From Paenibacillus_AB sp036577625 (GTDB lineage Bacteria > Bacillota > Bacilli > Paenibacillales > NBRC-103111): a stretch of DNA of 64,000 nt. Below are positions 24,534-32,302 of the stretch, piece by piece (the first letter of the stretch is position 1; every line of letters begins with the position of its first letter). A model generated the notes under the pieces. It had not been told where the DNA came from. It saw nothing but the letters and a program-made list of their open reading frames with translations, and searched no databases. The translations under genes and the position numbers were made by a program. The stretch covers positions 364,356 to 428,355 of the forward strand of contig NZ_JARBDC010000001.1 of NCBI RefSeq assembly GCF_036577625.1, in the 5' to 3' direction.

Positions 24534-25508
24534 CTAAATATCCATAAAGGCAAGTGGGCTGTGTTTCTGATATTTCTTCCCGATCTCCTCATCCGTAAAG
24601 TCCAGATAAGCCTTTTGCGTTACTTCGACCGATGAATGCCCGAGAATCCTGCACAGACTGAACCAATCTCCATTGTTGAGGATATAGTACTTTGCGAAGT
24701 TGTTTCGCAACTGGTGAGGGTGGATATGGATTCCGACCCGCTCACCCGCTTCGCGTAAGGCTCTTTCATAATTGCGAACCTCCAGTTGGGTTCCCCTTGT
24801 AGTCGGGAAAAGAAACGGGCTATCAGAATAGCGATCTTTGTGCCGCATCCATTGCTTGATTTCATTTGTCGACTTAAACGAGAAATACACATACCTCTGC
24901 TGGCTGTTCTTCGGATTCGTCACCAAAATGCTTTTATGCTTGAAATCAAAGGCTTCTGGCTGAAGAGAAAGACATTCCCCAACACGCATACCTGTGTCCA
25001 GCAGCAGCCTTGTTATAGTGTAGTTACGATAGCCATGAAAGGCCGTCGTGTCAAATTGCCCCAACACTTTTTTGATTTCATCTGGCGTAAGTGTTTTCTT
25101 TACTTTACGCTGGACTTTTGGATTATTGATGCTCTCCACAGGGTTTTTGGGGATTTCCCGTTCAACACTATACAAGTAATTGAAGAACACTTTGATATTA
25201 CGGATATAATTCGCAATCGTCGTCATGGAGATTTCTTTTTTATAATCCGTCCGGTGTTCGGGGAAATTCTTCTGTTTGCTCTCTTCCACATTCACAACCG
25301 AGTATTTGCCGCGCGTTCTTAAGTACTTTATGTACTGTCGGATATGCCCGGACTGTACTTTCTTAATGTCCTCAATTTGAAATTCGTCTTGAAGATACTT
25401 ACCGAACAACTTTAACGATTGTTCATAGCTCGCTAATGTCTTTCTGGAAAGATTCTTGGACGAGCAATACAGCATGAAATTATCAAGTTGAAATTCAAAA
25501 TCGGTCAT
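24534..25508 (-). CDS. int: Tyrosine recombinase/integrase next to the right attachment site
   Basis: 324 residues. Core-binding domain at 1-115 (FMLYCSSKNLSRKTLASYEQSL), catalytic domain with Arg in LLDTGMRVGECLSL, HQLRNNFAKYY in place of the common HxLRHTF, and ILGHSSVEVTQKAYLDF with the Tyr nucleophile. Complete catalytic set with a His-box variation (HxxR kept). Its position 183 bases from the spo0A end makes it the best candidate for integrating the element into spo0A. No excisionase-like gene is evident. Confidence 0.9.
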   Translation of the reverse strand: MTDFEFQLDNFMLYCSSKNLSRKTLASYEQSLKLFGKYLQDEFQIEDIKKVQSGHIRQYIKYLRTRGKYSVVNVEESKQKNFPEHRTDYKKEISMTTIANYIRNIKVFFNYLYSVEREIPKNPVESINNPKVQRKVKKTLTPDEIKKVLGQFDTTAFHGYRNYTITRLLLDTGMRVGECLSLQPEAFDFKHKSILVTNPKNSQQRYVYFSFKSTNEIKQWMRHKDRYSDSPFLFPTTRGTQLEVRNYERALREAGERVGIHIHPHQLRNNFAKYYILNNGDWFSLCRILGHSSVEVTQKAYLDFTDEEIGKKYQKHSPLAFMDI

Positions 25509-25690
25509 AAAAATACCACTCCCTTATTGGTTTTTTGAAACCCAATAAAGCAGCGGTATTTGTTGGCTCATCATTCAGAAGTTTATCGGTATAGAAAAGG
25601 CATTTTCGGAAATTAGTCGCCATACTTGCACTGGATGGAAGCCAATTCCAAATCCCGCTATCCCTTGCTATACCTTTATTCTTCCCGCTT
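25509..25690. other. Right-end leader between integrase and spo0A
   Basis: 182 bases. Contains one hairpin, TTATTGG/CCAATAA (about 25533-25557), just upstream of the integrase start. No clear terminator for the rebuilt spo0A is seen, so spo0A transcripts may run into the integrase gene. Confidence 0.4.
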
Positions 25691-26488
25691 TCAGCTCACC
25701 TTATGCTCGATCCGCAGCTTATCCGCCACCATCGCGATAAACTCGCTGTTGGTCGGCTTCGACTTGCTGATGTTGATCGTGTAGCCGAACAGGTGGCTGA
25801 TGCTGTCGATGTTGCCGCGCGTCCAGGCGACTTCGATCGCGTGGCGAATCGCCCGCTCGACGCGGCTCGGCGTCGTTTTGTACTTGTCGGCGATCGCCGG
25901 ATACAGCGTCTTCGTAATGGCGCCGAGAATTTCGATGTTGTTGTATACCATCGTAATCGCCTCGCGCAAATATTGATAGCCTTTAATATGCGCCGGAACG
26001 CCGATTTCGTGAATGATGCTCGTAATGTTGGCGTCGAGATTGCGGCCTTTCGTAATCGGCACGACGTTCGGCTTGGACGCGACGTGCGACGTCATCGGAG
26101 ATGCGTTGGTTACGAGCTGGCGAATCCGGTTCGTTAAAATTTCCATATCGAACGGCTTCAATATATAATAGGAGGCTCCCAGCTGAACGGCTTTTTGAGT
26201 GATGTTTTCTTGTCCGAAGGCGGTGAGCATAATGATTTTGGGCTGCGGATTCAAGTTCATTTCGCGAAGCTTTTCCAATACGCCGAGACCGTCGAGGTGC
26301 GGCATAATGATATCGAGAATAAGGACGTCCGGCGCCTTGTTGTTTTGTTCGATATATGACAGCACTTCGTTGCCGTTATATGCTACGCCCGCTACCACCA
26401 TATCGTCCTGTTCGGAAATGAATTCGGAAAGAAGGTTCGTAAATTCTCGGTTGTCGTCAGCGAGTAACACTTCGATCTTTTGCAACAT
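25691..26488 (-). CDS. spo0A: Spo0A, master sporulation response regulator
   Basis: 265 residues. Receiver domain: acidic pair LLADDN (D11, D12), phospho-acceptor D59 in VLILDIIMP, LTAFG, and YYILKPFD lysine. Linker then the Spo0A C-terminal DNA-binding domain, with recognition-helix region TPSRVERAIRHAIEVAWTRG intact. Ends EHKVS. The last 48 codons lie in the repeat supplied by the element, so the full protein depends on element-carried DNA. ATG has a GAGGAGG site. Four 0A-type boxes lie upstream, and spoIVB precedes it as in Bacillus. Confidence 0.96.
   Translation of the reverse strand: MLQKIEVLLADDNREFTNLLSEFISEQDDMVVAGVAYNGNEVLSYIEQNNKAPDVLILDIIMPHLDGLGVLEKLREMNLNPQPKIIMLTAFGQENITQKAVQLGASYYILKPFDMEILTNRIRQLVTNASPMTSHVASKPNVVPITKGRNLDANITSIIHEIGVPAHIKGYQYLREAITMVYNNIEILGAITKTLYPAIADKYKTTPSRVERAIRHAIEVAWTRGNIDSISHLFGYTINISKSKPTNSEFIAMVADKLRIEHKVS
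25701..25834 (-). repeat. Right attachment-site repeat, forming the end of spo0A
   Basis: 134 bases matching 11930-12063 with three mismatches, all synonymous in spo0A. The identical core is 25794-25834. Identity ends precisely at the GAA codon of the EVAW motif; beyond it spo0A continues here, whereas the left copy runs into element DNA. Confidence 0.85.
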
Positions 26489-26502
26489 CAGTTCCTCCTC
26501 AT

Positions 26503-26653
26503 TGGTCGAAAAAATTAAATGGGATCAATTCCACTATTACATGTTTTCGACAAAGGGAATGATTTTCCTTCTGTCGAAAAATTTTTTTCTTTTATTTTTT
26601 TAACAAATCATCTATAATAAATATTTTTCCTTACATTCTCTTACCGTTCGACA
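26503..26653 (-). promoter_or_regulatory. Cluster of 0A boxes upstream of spo0A
   Basis: Four matches to the TGTCGAA box: 26503-26510 (TGGTCGAA, one mismatch), 26546-26552 (TTCGACA), 26572-26578 (TGTCGAA) and 26647-26653 (TTCGACA). On the minus strand a sigma-H-like -35 (GAAGGAAAA) lies between the inner boxes, though its -10 is weak. Autoregulation by Spo0A-P from a sigma-H promoter is known in B. subtilis; assignment here is by motif only. Confidence 0.6.
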
Positions 26654-26693
26654 AAAAGCGAAATTCCACGTAATGCGCTCATATATCGGGGCA

Positions 26694-27108
26694 GGATAGT
26701 GTCCAAAGGAACACTATCCGCCTCGGCCAGGCGGCGAAACACACGCGTTAATGCGCTTGGGAGCACTATCGAAGCTGAAGTGCGGCCTACGGCGCATAAA
26801 AAACCTCGGATAGTGTCCAAAGGAACACTATCCGCCTCGGCCAGGCGGCGAAACACACGCGTTAATGCGCTTAGGAGCACTATCGAAGCTGAAGTGCGGC
26901 CTACGGCGCATAAAAAACCTCGGATAGTGTCCAAAGGAACACAATCCGGTTCATCCAAGCGGCGAAACGCACGCGTTAATGCGCTTGGGAGCACTATCGA
27001 AGCTGAAGTGCGGCCTGCGGCTCATAAAAAACCTCGGATAGTTCCAAAGGAACACAATCCGGTTCATCCAAGCGGCGAAACGCACGCGTTAGCGCACTTG
27101 GGAGCATG
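26694..27108. repeat. Tandem array of a 114-bp unit between spoIVB and spo0A
   Basis: Units begin at 26694, 26808, 26922 and 27036, exactly 114 bases apart, the last one partial. Each opens with a hairpin: GGATAGTGT pairs with ACACTATCC across a CCAAAGGA loop (26 bases). A second hairpin CCGCCT/AGGCGG follows in units 1 and 2. Units 1 and 2 are nearly identical; 3 and 4 share substitutions. 114 is divisible by three, which creates spurious long open frames. A relative of the 26-base hairpin occurs at 52004-52029. Confidence 0.85.
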
Positions 27109-27160
27109 ATCCGTCATCGCAAGTGCGCGAATCCCCGAGGATCCGGTTTCGATAAAAGCA

Positions 27161-27200
27161 AAAAAATCTTAAGACCGTTACCCGGCCTTAAGATTTTTTT
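27161..27200. terminator. Bidirectional terminator overlapping the spoIVB stop
   Basis: AAAAAATCTTAAG (27161-27173) and its complement (27187-27199) form a 13-bp stem, with T-runs on both strands. The spoIVB stop codon (27178-27180) lies in the loop. Confidence 0.85.
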
Positions 27201-28506
27201 GTTCGTTCGGATTGATGACGACGCCCGCGTCCTGCAGCATCCATTCGATGAAGCAGCCGTAGCCGGATGTCGGGTCGTTGACGAATACGTGGGTGACGGC
27301 GCCGATCATTTTGCCGTTCTGGATGATCGGGCTTCCGCTCATCCCCTGCACAATGCCCCCCGTTTTGTCGAGCAGCCGCGGATCGGTTATTTTAATAACC
27401 ATTCCTTTCGTCGCCGGGAAATCTTGACGCGACACGTGTACGACTTCGATATCGAACTTCTCGACCTTTTGGCCGGAGACGACCGTATAAATGTGCGCCG
27501 GTCCTTCCTTGACTTCCTCCGCGAACGCGACCGGAATGGCCTCCTTCTCCAGACTGTGCTCCGGAGCGCCATACATTTTGCCGAAAATGCCGAACGACGT
27601 ATTTTTCAAAATATTGCCGAGCACTTTGCTTTCGTTGAAAAAGTTGGCCCGCTTTTCGCCCGGTTCGCCGTTTTGGCTTTTGGCGATCGACGTCACCGTC
27701 GAATGCACGATATGGCCTTCGCCGACCGAGATCGGAGTCTGCGTATCCATGTCGGTGATGACGTGGCCGAGCGCTCCGTATACGCCTTGATCCGGCGCAT
27801 AGAAGGTGAGCGTGCCGACGCCCGCCGCCGAGTCGCGAATGTACAAGCCGAGCCGGTACGTTTTGTCGACCGTATCGAACGCGGGGACGATATCCGCCTG
27901 AATGTGCTGGTCGCCGCGGCGAATTTTCAGCTTGATCGCCCTTTTCTGTTCGCCGGCTTTTTTGACCAGATCGGCCACCTTCGTGACGTCGTTCACGTAC
28001 GTTCCGTCGAATTCCTGAATCAAGTCGCCGACTTGGATTTTGGCTTCTTCGCCCGGAGAAGTCTTTTTATTGTCCGCTACCGGGACAAGATGATGGCCGA
28101 CGACCATGATGCCGTCCGATTTGATTTTGACGCCGATCGTCTGTCCGCCGGGTATGACCTTCAAGTCCGGCATGACGCTCACTTTGACGGTTTTCAGCGG
28201 AATTTTGCCGAACAGCCGAAGCTGCAGCTCCGTATTGCCGCTTTGCCCCGATTCGAGCGAGATCGGACGGTTCAAATCGACCCGAAACGAATGAGCCTCG
28301 TTGCCGTTCACTTTGACGACGTCGGGATTGACCGTCGCCTGGGCGTGTACGGGCATCGACAGGTGAAGCTCCTTGCCTTGGCCGGTAAACAATCTGATCT
28401 CGCCGGGGAACGACGCGAAGCTTTGAAAAGGAGTGGAAATACAGCCCAAACAAACGAAGAAGACGAGAATGAGACCCATCAATCTTTTTCTTTTGCCGGA
28501 ATTCAA
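27178..28506 (-). CDS. spoIVB: SpoIVB serine peptidase
   Basis: 442-residue secreted S55 protease made in the forespore to signal sigma-K activation by cleaving SpoIVFA. N-terminal hydrophobic anchor (LMGLILVFFVCLGCISTPF), PDZ domain around 110-200 (VGDLIQEFDGTYVNDV), catalytic His in GALGHVITD near 240 and Ser in GMSGSP near 390. TTG start with AAAGGAG 11 bases upstream. Upstream of spo0A, as in B. subtilis. A small palindrome (TACCTT-T-AAGGTA, 28566-28578) lies in its leader. Confidence 0.93.
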   Translation of the reverse strand: MNSGKRKRLMGLILVFFVCLGCISTPFQSFASFPGEIRLFTGQGKELHLSMPVHAQATVNPDVVKVNGNEAHSFRVDLNRPISLESGQSGNTELQLRLFGKIPLKTVKVSVMPDLKVIPGGQTIGVKIKSDGIMVVGHHLVPVADNKKTSPGEEAKIQVGDLIQEFDGTYVNDVTKVADLVKKAGEQKRAIKLKIRRGDQHIQADIVPAFDTVDKTYRLGLYIRDSAAGVGTLTFYAPDQGVYGALGHVITDMDTQTPISVGEGHIVHSTVTSIAKSQNGEPGEKRANFFNESKVLGNILKNTSFGIFGKMYGAPEHSLEKEAIPVAFAEEVKEGPAHIYTVVSGQKVEKFDIEVVHVSRQDFPATKGMVIKITDPRLLDKTGGIVQGMSGSPIIQNGKMIGAVTHVFVNDPTSGYGCFIEWMLQDAGVVINPNEQKNLKAG

Positions 28507-28631
28507 CCCTGGTCACGCTCCTTTACGCATAAGCTGCCTGACTAAGCGGTATCGCCGATTGCGTACCTTTAAGGTAACCGGGCCTAGACGGTTTTATAAC
28601 TGAGTAAACATGCCACGGAATGCGATTCGTT

Positions 28632-30350
28632 TCACGCTTTGGCGTTCATTTTCTTTTCATGCGCCAGATCGATCATCTCCTTCGCATGGCTCAGCGTCGT
28701 CTCCGTCACTTGGGCGCCGCCGAGCATCCGCGCCAGCTCGCGCACGCGCCCCGCGCCCTGCACGTCTTCGACCGACGTAAACGTCCGGTCGCCTTGTACG
28801 CTTTTTTGGATCAAATAATGCGAATCGGCCATGCACGCCACTTGGGGCAAATGCGTAATCGAAAACACTTGGCAATAGCGCGACAGCTCGGACATTTTCT
28901 CGGCGATCGCCTGGGCGGCGCGGCCGCTTACCCCCGTGTCGACCTCGTCGAAAACGAGAACCGGAATTTGGTCGACCCGCGCAAAAATCGCCTTCATCGC
29001 CAGCATAATTCTCGACATTTCGCCGCCGGAGGCGATTTTGGCGAGCGGCCGCAGCGGTTCTCCGGGATTGGCGGAAATTAGAAATTCGACTTCGTCCAAC
29101 CCGCTTCTCGACAGCGGCGCCGGAGCGGCGATCTCGGCGTTTCCATGGCGCGCGAAGCTGACCTCGAACCGCGTCCGTTCCATATGGAGCGCCTTCAGCT
29201 CGGCTTCGATTCCGGCGGCCAGCCGTTTGGCCGCATGTTGGCGCAGCGTTGAAAGCTTCGCGCCGATCGCAAGCAGCGCCTCGTGCTCGCGCTCGGCCTG
29301 CTGCTCCAGCCGCTTGATCGTTTCGTCCTTGTTCTCGATCAGATCGAGCTCCTTGCGTATGCGTTCGCCGTAGGCGACGATTTCGGCTATGTTGTCCCCG
29401 TACTTGCGCCGCAGCGCCCCGATCGTCGTCAGCCGGTCTTCGATCTGCTCGAGCCGCTCCGGATTGAACTGGATCGAATCGCGATAATTGCGCAGCTGAA
29501 ACGCCGCGTCCTCCAGCTGGTAAAACGCCGATTGCATCTGCTCGACAAGCGGAGCGAGAACGGCCGTATCGACGGCGGCGACGTCCGACACTTTCTGAAT
29601 CGATTTCGCAATCGCAGTCAATCCTTTGGAGCCGTATAAAGCGTCGTATGAGTCCGCCACGTTCTGAAAAAGCTTCTCTGCATTAGCTAGCTTGCGCTTT
29701 TCTTCCATTAACGATTCATCTTCGCCGATTTTTAAATTCGCCGATCCGATTTCCTCGATTTGGAACCGGTACAGGTCGGCCATTTGCAGCGCTTGCTTGG
29801 ACGTTTCCTCCAGGGAGCGCAATTCTTTCTTCAATTTGGAATACCGGTCGTACGCCTCCTCGAATTGCGACCGGACGGGAACGATGCGTTCGGCGTCGAA
29901 CAGGTCGAGCCACTGCAAATGCGTCTCCGCTTTCATCAGCGACTGATGCTCGTGCTGCCCGTGAATGTTTACGAGGCAATCGCCGACTTCGCGCAGCATC
30001 GTCAAATTGACGAGCTGGCCGTTGATGCGGCTCGTGCTTTTGCCGCCCGCCGTCATTTCCCGGCGAATGATGAGCAGGCCGTCGCCCGCGGCGGCGATCC
30101 CGTTTTTGTCCAGCACGGCGCAAACCGGATGCCCCGGCGCGATTTCGAACTGCGCCTCGATTTCCGCTTTGTCGCACCCGTACCGGACGAGCTCCGCGGA
30201 TCCCCGGCCTCCGGCGATCAGTCCGAGCGCGTCGATAATGATCGATTTCCCCGCGCCCGTTTCGCCGGTCAACACCGAAAAGCCGTTCCGGAACGAAACG
30301 GCGATATGCTCGATAACGGCCAAATTGCGAATGGTCAATTCCGTAATCAT
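28632..30350 (-). CDS. recN: DNA repair ATPase RecN
   Basis: 572-residue SMC-like protein acting at double-strand breaks. Walker A GETGAGKSI near residue 30, long coiled-coil arms in the middle (about 150-370), and C-terminal ABC signature LASGGEMSR, followed by Walker B VLVFDEVDTG. Full length for the family. Follows argR with a 29-base gap, the conserved argR-recN order. GGAGGAG ribosome site. Confidence 0.95.
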   Translation of the reverse strand: MITELTIRNLAVIEHIAVSFRNGFSVLTGETGAGKSIIIDALGLIAGGRGSAELVRYGCDKAEIEAQFEIAPGHPVCAVLDKNGIAAAGDGLLIIRREMTAGGKSTSRINGQLVNLTMLREVGDCLVNIHGQHEHQSLMKAETHLQWLDLFDAERIVPVRSQFEEAYDRYSKLKKELRSLEETSKQALQMADLYRFQIEEIGSANLKIGEDESLMEEKRKLANAEKLFQNVADSYDALYGSKGLTAIAKSIQKVSDVAAVDTAVLAPLVEQMQSAFYQLEDAAFQLRNYRDSIQFNPERLEQIEDRLTTIGALRRKYGDNIAEIVAYGERIRKELDLIENKDETIKRLEQQAEREHEALLAIGAKLSTLRQHAAKRLAAGIEAELKALHMERTRFEVSFARHGNAEIAAPAPLSRSGLDEVEFLISANPGEPLRPLAKIASGGEMSRIMLAMKAIFARVDQIPVLVFDEVDTGVSGRAAQAIAEKMSELSRYCQVFSITHLPQVACMADSHYLIQKSVQGDRTFTSVEDVQGAGRVRELARMLGGAQVTETTLSHAKEMIDLAHEKKMNAKA

Positions 30351-30379
30351 CGTTTAACTCCTCCCGCCGGATCGCCCGC

Positions 30380-30829
30380 TTACCCGAGCATGTCCAAAAA
30401 TCGTTTCACGATTTCCGCGCTTTGCTTTTTCGTGCGGCAGATGATCAAGATCGTGTCGTCGCCGCAAATCGTCCCCATAATTTCACTCCATTCCAGGCTG
30501 TCGATCAGCGAGCCGAGCGTATTGGCCGTGCCCGGCATGCATTTCATGACGACCAAATTTTCCGTGTAGTCGATATGGACGAAATGGTCGGCCATCGCCC
30601 GTTTCAGCCGCGGCAGCGGATTCATTTTTTGCTCGGCCGGCATCGAATATTTGTAGCGGCCGTCCTCGAGCGGCACTTTGATCAGATGCATCTCTTTAAT
30701 ATCGCGGGAAATGGTCGCTTGCGTCACCTGAAATCCGGCGTTCCGCATCTCTTCCACGAGCACGTCCTGCGTTTCGATTTCTTTGCCGGAAATGATTTCT
30801 CTTATTTTAAAATGACGCTGGGCTTTCAT
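30380..30829 (-). CDS. argR: Arginine repressor/activator ArgR (AhrC)
   Basis: 149 residues. N-terminal winged helix (IREIISGKEIETQDVLVEEM; VTQATISRDIKEMHL) and C-terminal hexamerisation/arginine-binding domain with GTICGDDTILIICR. Acts as arginine-responsive repressor of biosynthesis and activator of catabolism. Ribosome site ACGGAGG. Upstream gene ends 11 bases before it, so they are likely cotranscribed. Confidence 0.94.
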   Translation of the reverse strand: MKAQRHFKIREIISGKEIETQDVLVEEMRNAGFQVTQATISRDIKEMHLIKVPLEDGRYKYSMPAEQKMNPLPRLKRAMADHFVHIDYTENLVVMKCMPGTANTLGSLIDSLEWSEIMGTICGDDTILIICRTKKQSAEIVKRFLDMLG

Positions 30830-30840
30830 CGGATCCTCCG

Positions 30841-31296
30841 TTAATCGCGTTCGACTTCGAACGTTATTTTCTTGATGGATTGGGCGGTCGCATCGACATA
30901 AAGGACGCCGGCCGCTTCCGGGTACAGCAGGCTGTAAACGAGCAGCCGTTCGCGGATGGCGCTTCCGGTCATTTCGAGCGGCATCCGGTCCCGCGCCAGC
31001 TTGACGATGAACAGCTCGTCCTCCTTGACGACGAACGCGTCGACGAACAGCCGGCTTTCCAGCTCCTGTCCGTCCACCGTCATGTAAATCGGCAGCTTCG
31101 TTTTCCCCGCGGCGATTTCGTAGCCTTCCCCGTTGAGCAGCTGCACCGCCTCGTCCGAAGGCACGAAAATGTCATCCTGGCGCGGTATCGCGAGCGACGG
31201 CCTAGGTTTGTTATACCATAGTCTTCCTCTCGCGTAAAACCAAATCAGCCCGGCCGCGATGAGCAGCAGCACGACAAAAGTGTCACCGGTTCGCAT
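30841..31296 (-). CDS. Hypothetical membrane-anchored protein
   Basis: 151 residues, one N-terminal helix (FVVLLLIAAGLIWFYARG) then a soluble domain with LNGEGYEIAAGKTKLPI and SLLYPEAAGVLYVDA. No domain recognised; the soluble part has a loose flavour of PD-(D/E)XK-like folds (VDAFVVKEDELFIVKLAR) but I cannot confirm it. Lies between tlyA and argR and is probably cotranscribed with argR. Good GGAGGG site. Conserved position would suggest a Paenibacillus-lineage gene. Confidence 0.6.
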   Translation of the reverse strand: MRTGDTFVVLLLIAAGLIWFYARGRLWYNKPRPSLAIPRQDDIFVPSDEAVQLLNGEGYEIAAGKTKLPIYMTVDGQELESRLFVDAFVVKEDELFIVKLARDRMPLEMTGSAIRERLLVYSLLYPEAAGVLYVDATAQSIKKITFEVERD

Positions 31297-31353
31297 CGCC
31301 TATCCCTCCATGCCTGAAACATTCTAGAGACAAGCGGAAAATCCTTTCGAAAC

Positions 31354-31384
31354 GGCAAAAAACCCATCGAAATCGATGAGTTTG
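31354..31384 (-). terminator. Intrinsic terminator after tlyA
   Basis: On the minus strand AAACTCATCG and CGATGGGTTT pair across an ATTT loop, followed by TTTTGCC. It ends the ispA-dxs-tlyA direction before the next gene at 31296. Confidence 0.75.
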
Positions 31385-31451
31385 CCGGGAGTGAAATTCG
31401 TTGATGAATGAACATTCGCGTTACGGCTTCCGACTCCACTCCAGTTTGGCT

Positions 31452-32276
31452 TTAAAACGCTTGCCCGGCGGCGGCTACCGTTTCCTCGATCAGCCGAAGC
31501 GTTTCCGCTTCCGTCAGCGTCCCGGTTTCCGCCGCGTCCATCGCCAGCAGCGCCAAAAATTCGATATTGCCTTCGCCGCCCGTAATCGGCGAAAAAGTCA
31601 GGCCCTGGACGCCGTAGCCGATGCCCGCCGCGAAATCGAGCACGCCGCGCAGCACGTCGCGGTGCACGTCGGGATCGCGGACGACGCCGGACTTGCCGAC
31701 CTTGTCCCGTCCCGCTTCGAACTGCGGCTTGATCAGCGCGGCGACCCGGCCGTCCGCCGCAAGCAGCGCCCGAAGCGGCGGCAGGATGAGCTTCAGCGAG
31801 ATGAACGACACGTCGATCGACGCGAACGTCGGCACCGGCCCCCGCAAATCGCCCGGCTGCATGTACCGGAAGTTGGTGCGCTCCATGACGCAAACGCGCG
31901 GATCGGTGCGCAGCTTGTAGTCGAGCTGATTGTAGCCGACGTCGACCGCGTAAACGAACGCCGCGCCGTTTTGCAGCGCGCAGTCGGTAAACCCGCCCGT
32001 CGACGAGCCGATGTCGATCATGACCGCTCCGTTCAAATCGAGGCCGAACGTCCGAATCGCCTTCTCCAGCTTCAAGCCGCCGCGGCTGACGTAGGGGTGA
32101 ACGGCCCCCTTCACCTGAATCGACGCGTCGCGGGAAATTTTCGTCCCCGCCTTGTCGATTTTTTCCCCGTCGACGACGATCAGGCCGGCCATAATGGCGG
32201 CTTTCGCCTTTTCCCTGCTATCGTAATAGGCTTGCTCCACCAGCAGCACGTCAAGCCTTTCTTTGCTCAATGACAT
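31452..32276 (-). CDS. tlyA: TlyA family rRNA 2'-O-methyltransferase
   Basis: 274 residues. S4 RNA-binding domain at 1-60 (KERLDVLLVEQAYYDSREKA), then a FtsJ-like AdoMet fold with MIDIGSSTGGFTDC near 85 and LIKPQFEAGRDKVGKSGVVRD. In other bacteria TlyA methylates 16S and 23S rRNA cytidines. Start chosen at the MSLSKERL methionine; longer in-frame reading upstream is only a shadow of dxs. The AGGAG is 12 bases away, slightly long. 26 bases from dxs. Confidence 0.9.
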   Translation of the reverse strand: MSLSKERLDVLLVEQAYYDSREKAKAAIMAGLIVVDGEKIDKAGTKISRDASIQVKGAVHPYVSRGGLKLEKAIRTFGLDLNGAVMIDIGSSTGGFTDCALQNGAAFVYAVDVGYNQLDYKLRTDPRVCVMERTNFRYMQPGDLRGPVPTFASIDVSFISLKLILPPLRALLAADGRVAALIKPQFEAGRDKVGKSGVVRDPDVHRDVLRGVLDFAAGIGYGVQGLTFSPITGGEGNIEFLALLAMDAAETGTLTEAETLRLIEETVAAAGQAF

Positions 32277-32302
32277 ATGGGTACGTTGCTCCTGCTTCGC
32301 CG

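Larger units (their letters stand above)
12023..25834. mobile_element. 13.8-kb integrative element inserted in spo0A
   Basis: Bounded by a direct repeat of the spo0A 3' end (core 12023-12063 and 25794-25834), giving an element of 13,771 bp. Base composition is much more AT-rich than both flanks. A tyrosine recombinase lies next to the right end, as is usual for integrative elements. Cargo: hsdRMS plus ImmA/IrrE, a KAP NTPase, a second tyrosine recombinase, XRE, HNH-AP2 and a duplicated winged-helix-like protein. No relaxase, type IV secretion, capsid or terminase genes are visible, so it is a mobilisable island, satellite-like element or degenerate remnant rather than a complete ICE or prophage. 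Confidence 0.85.

Noticed and set aside
12064..25700. Complete prophage or conjugative element
   Set aside because: No capsid, terminase, portal, relaxase or type IV secretion genes can be seen in the 13.8 kb.
26694..27108. Possible CRISPR array
   Set aside because: Units are identical along their whole 114 bases, with no short repeat and unique spacers, and no cas genes are near.
26699..27109. 136-codon open frame across the tandem repeat
   Set aside because: Exists only because the 114-bp period is divisible by three; the repeat itself has hairpins and no ribosome site.
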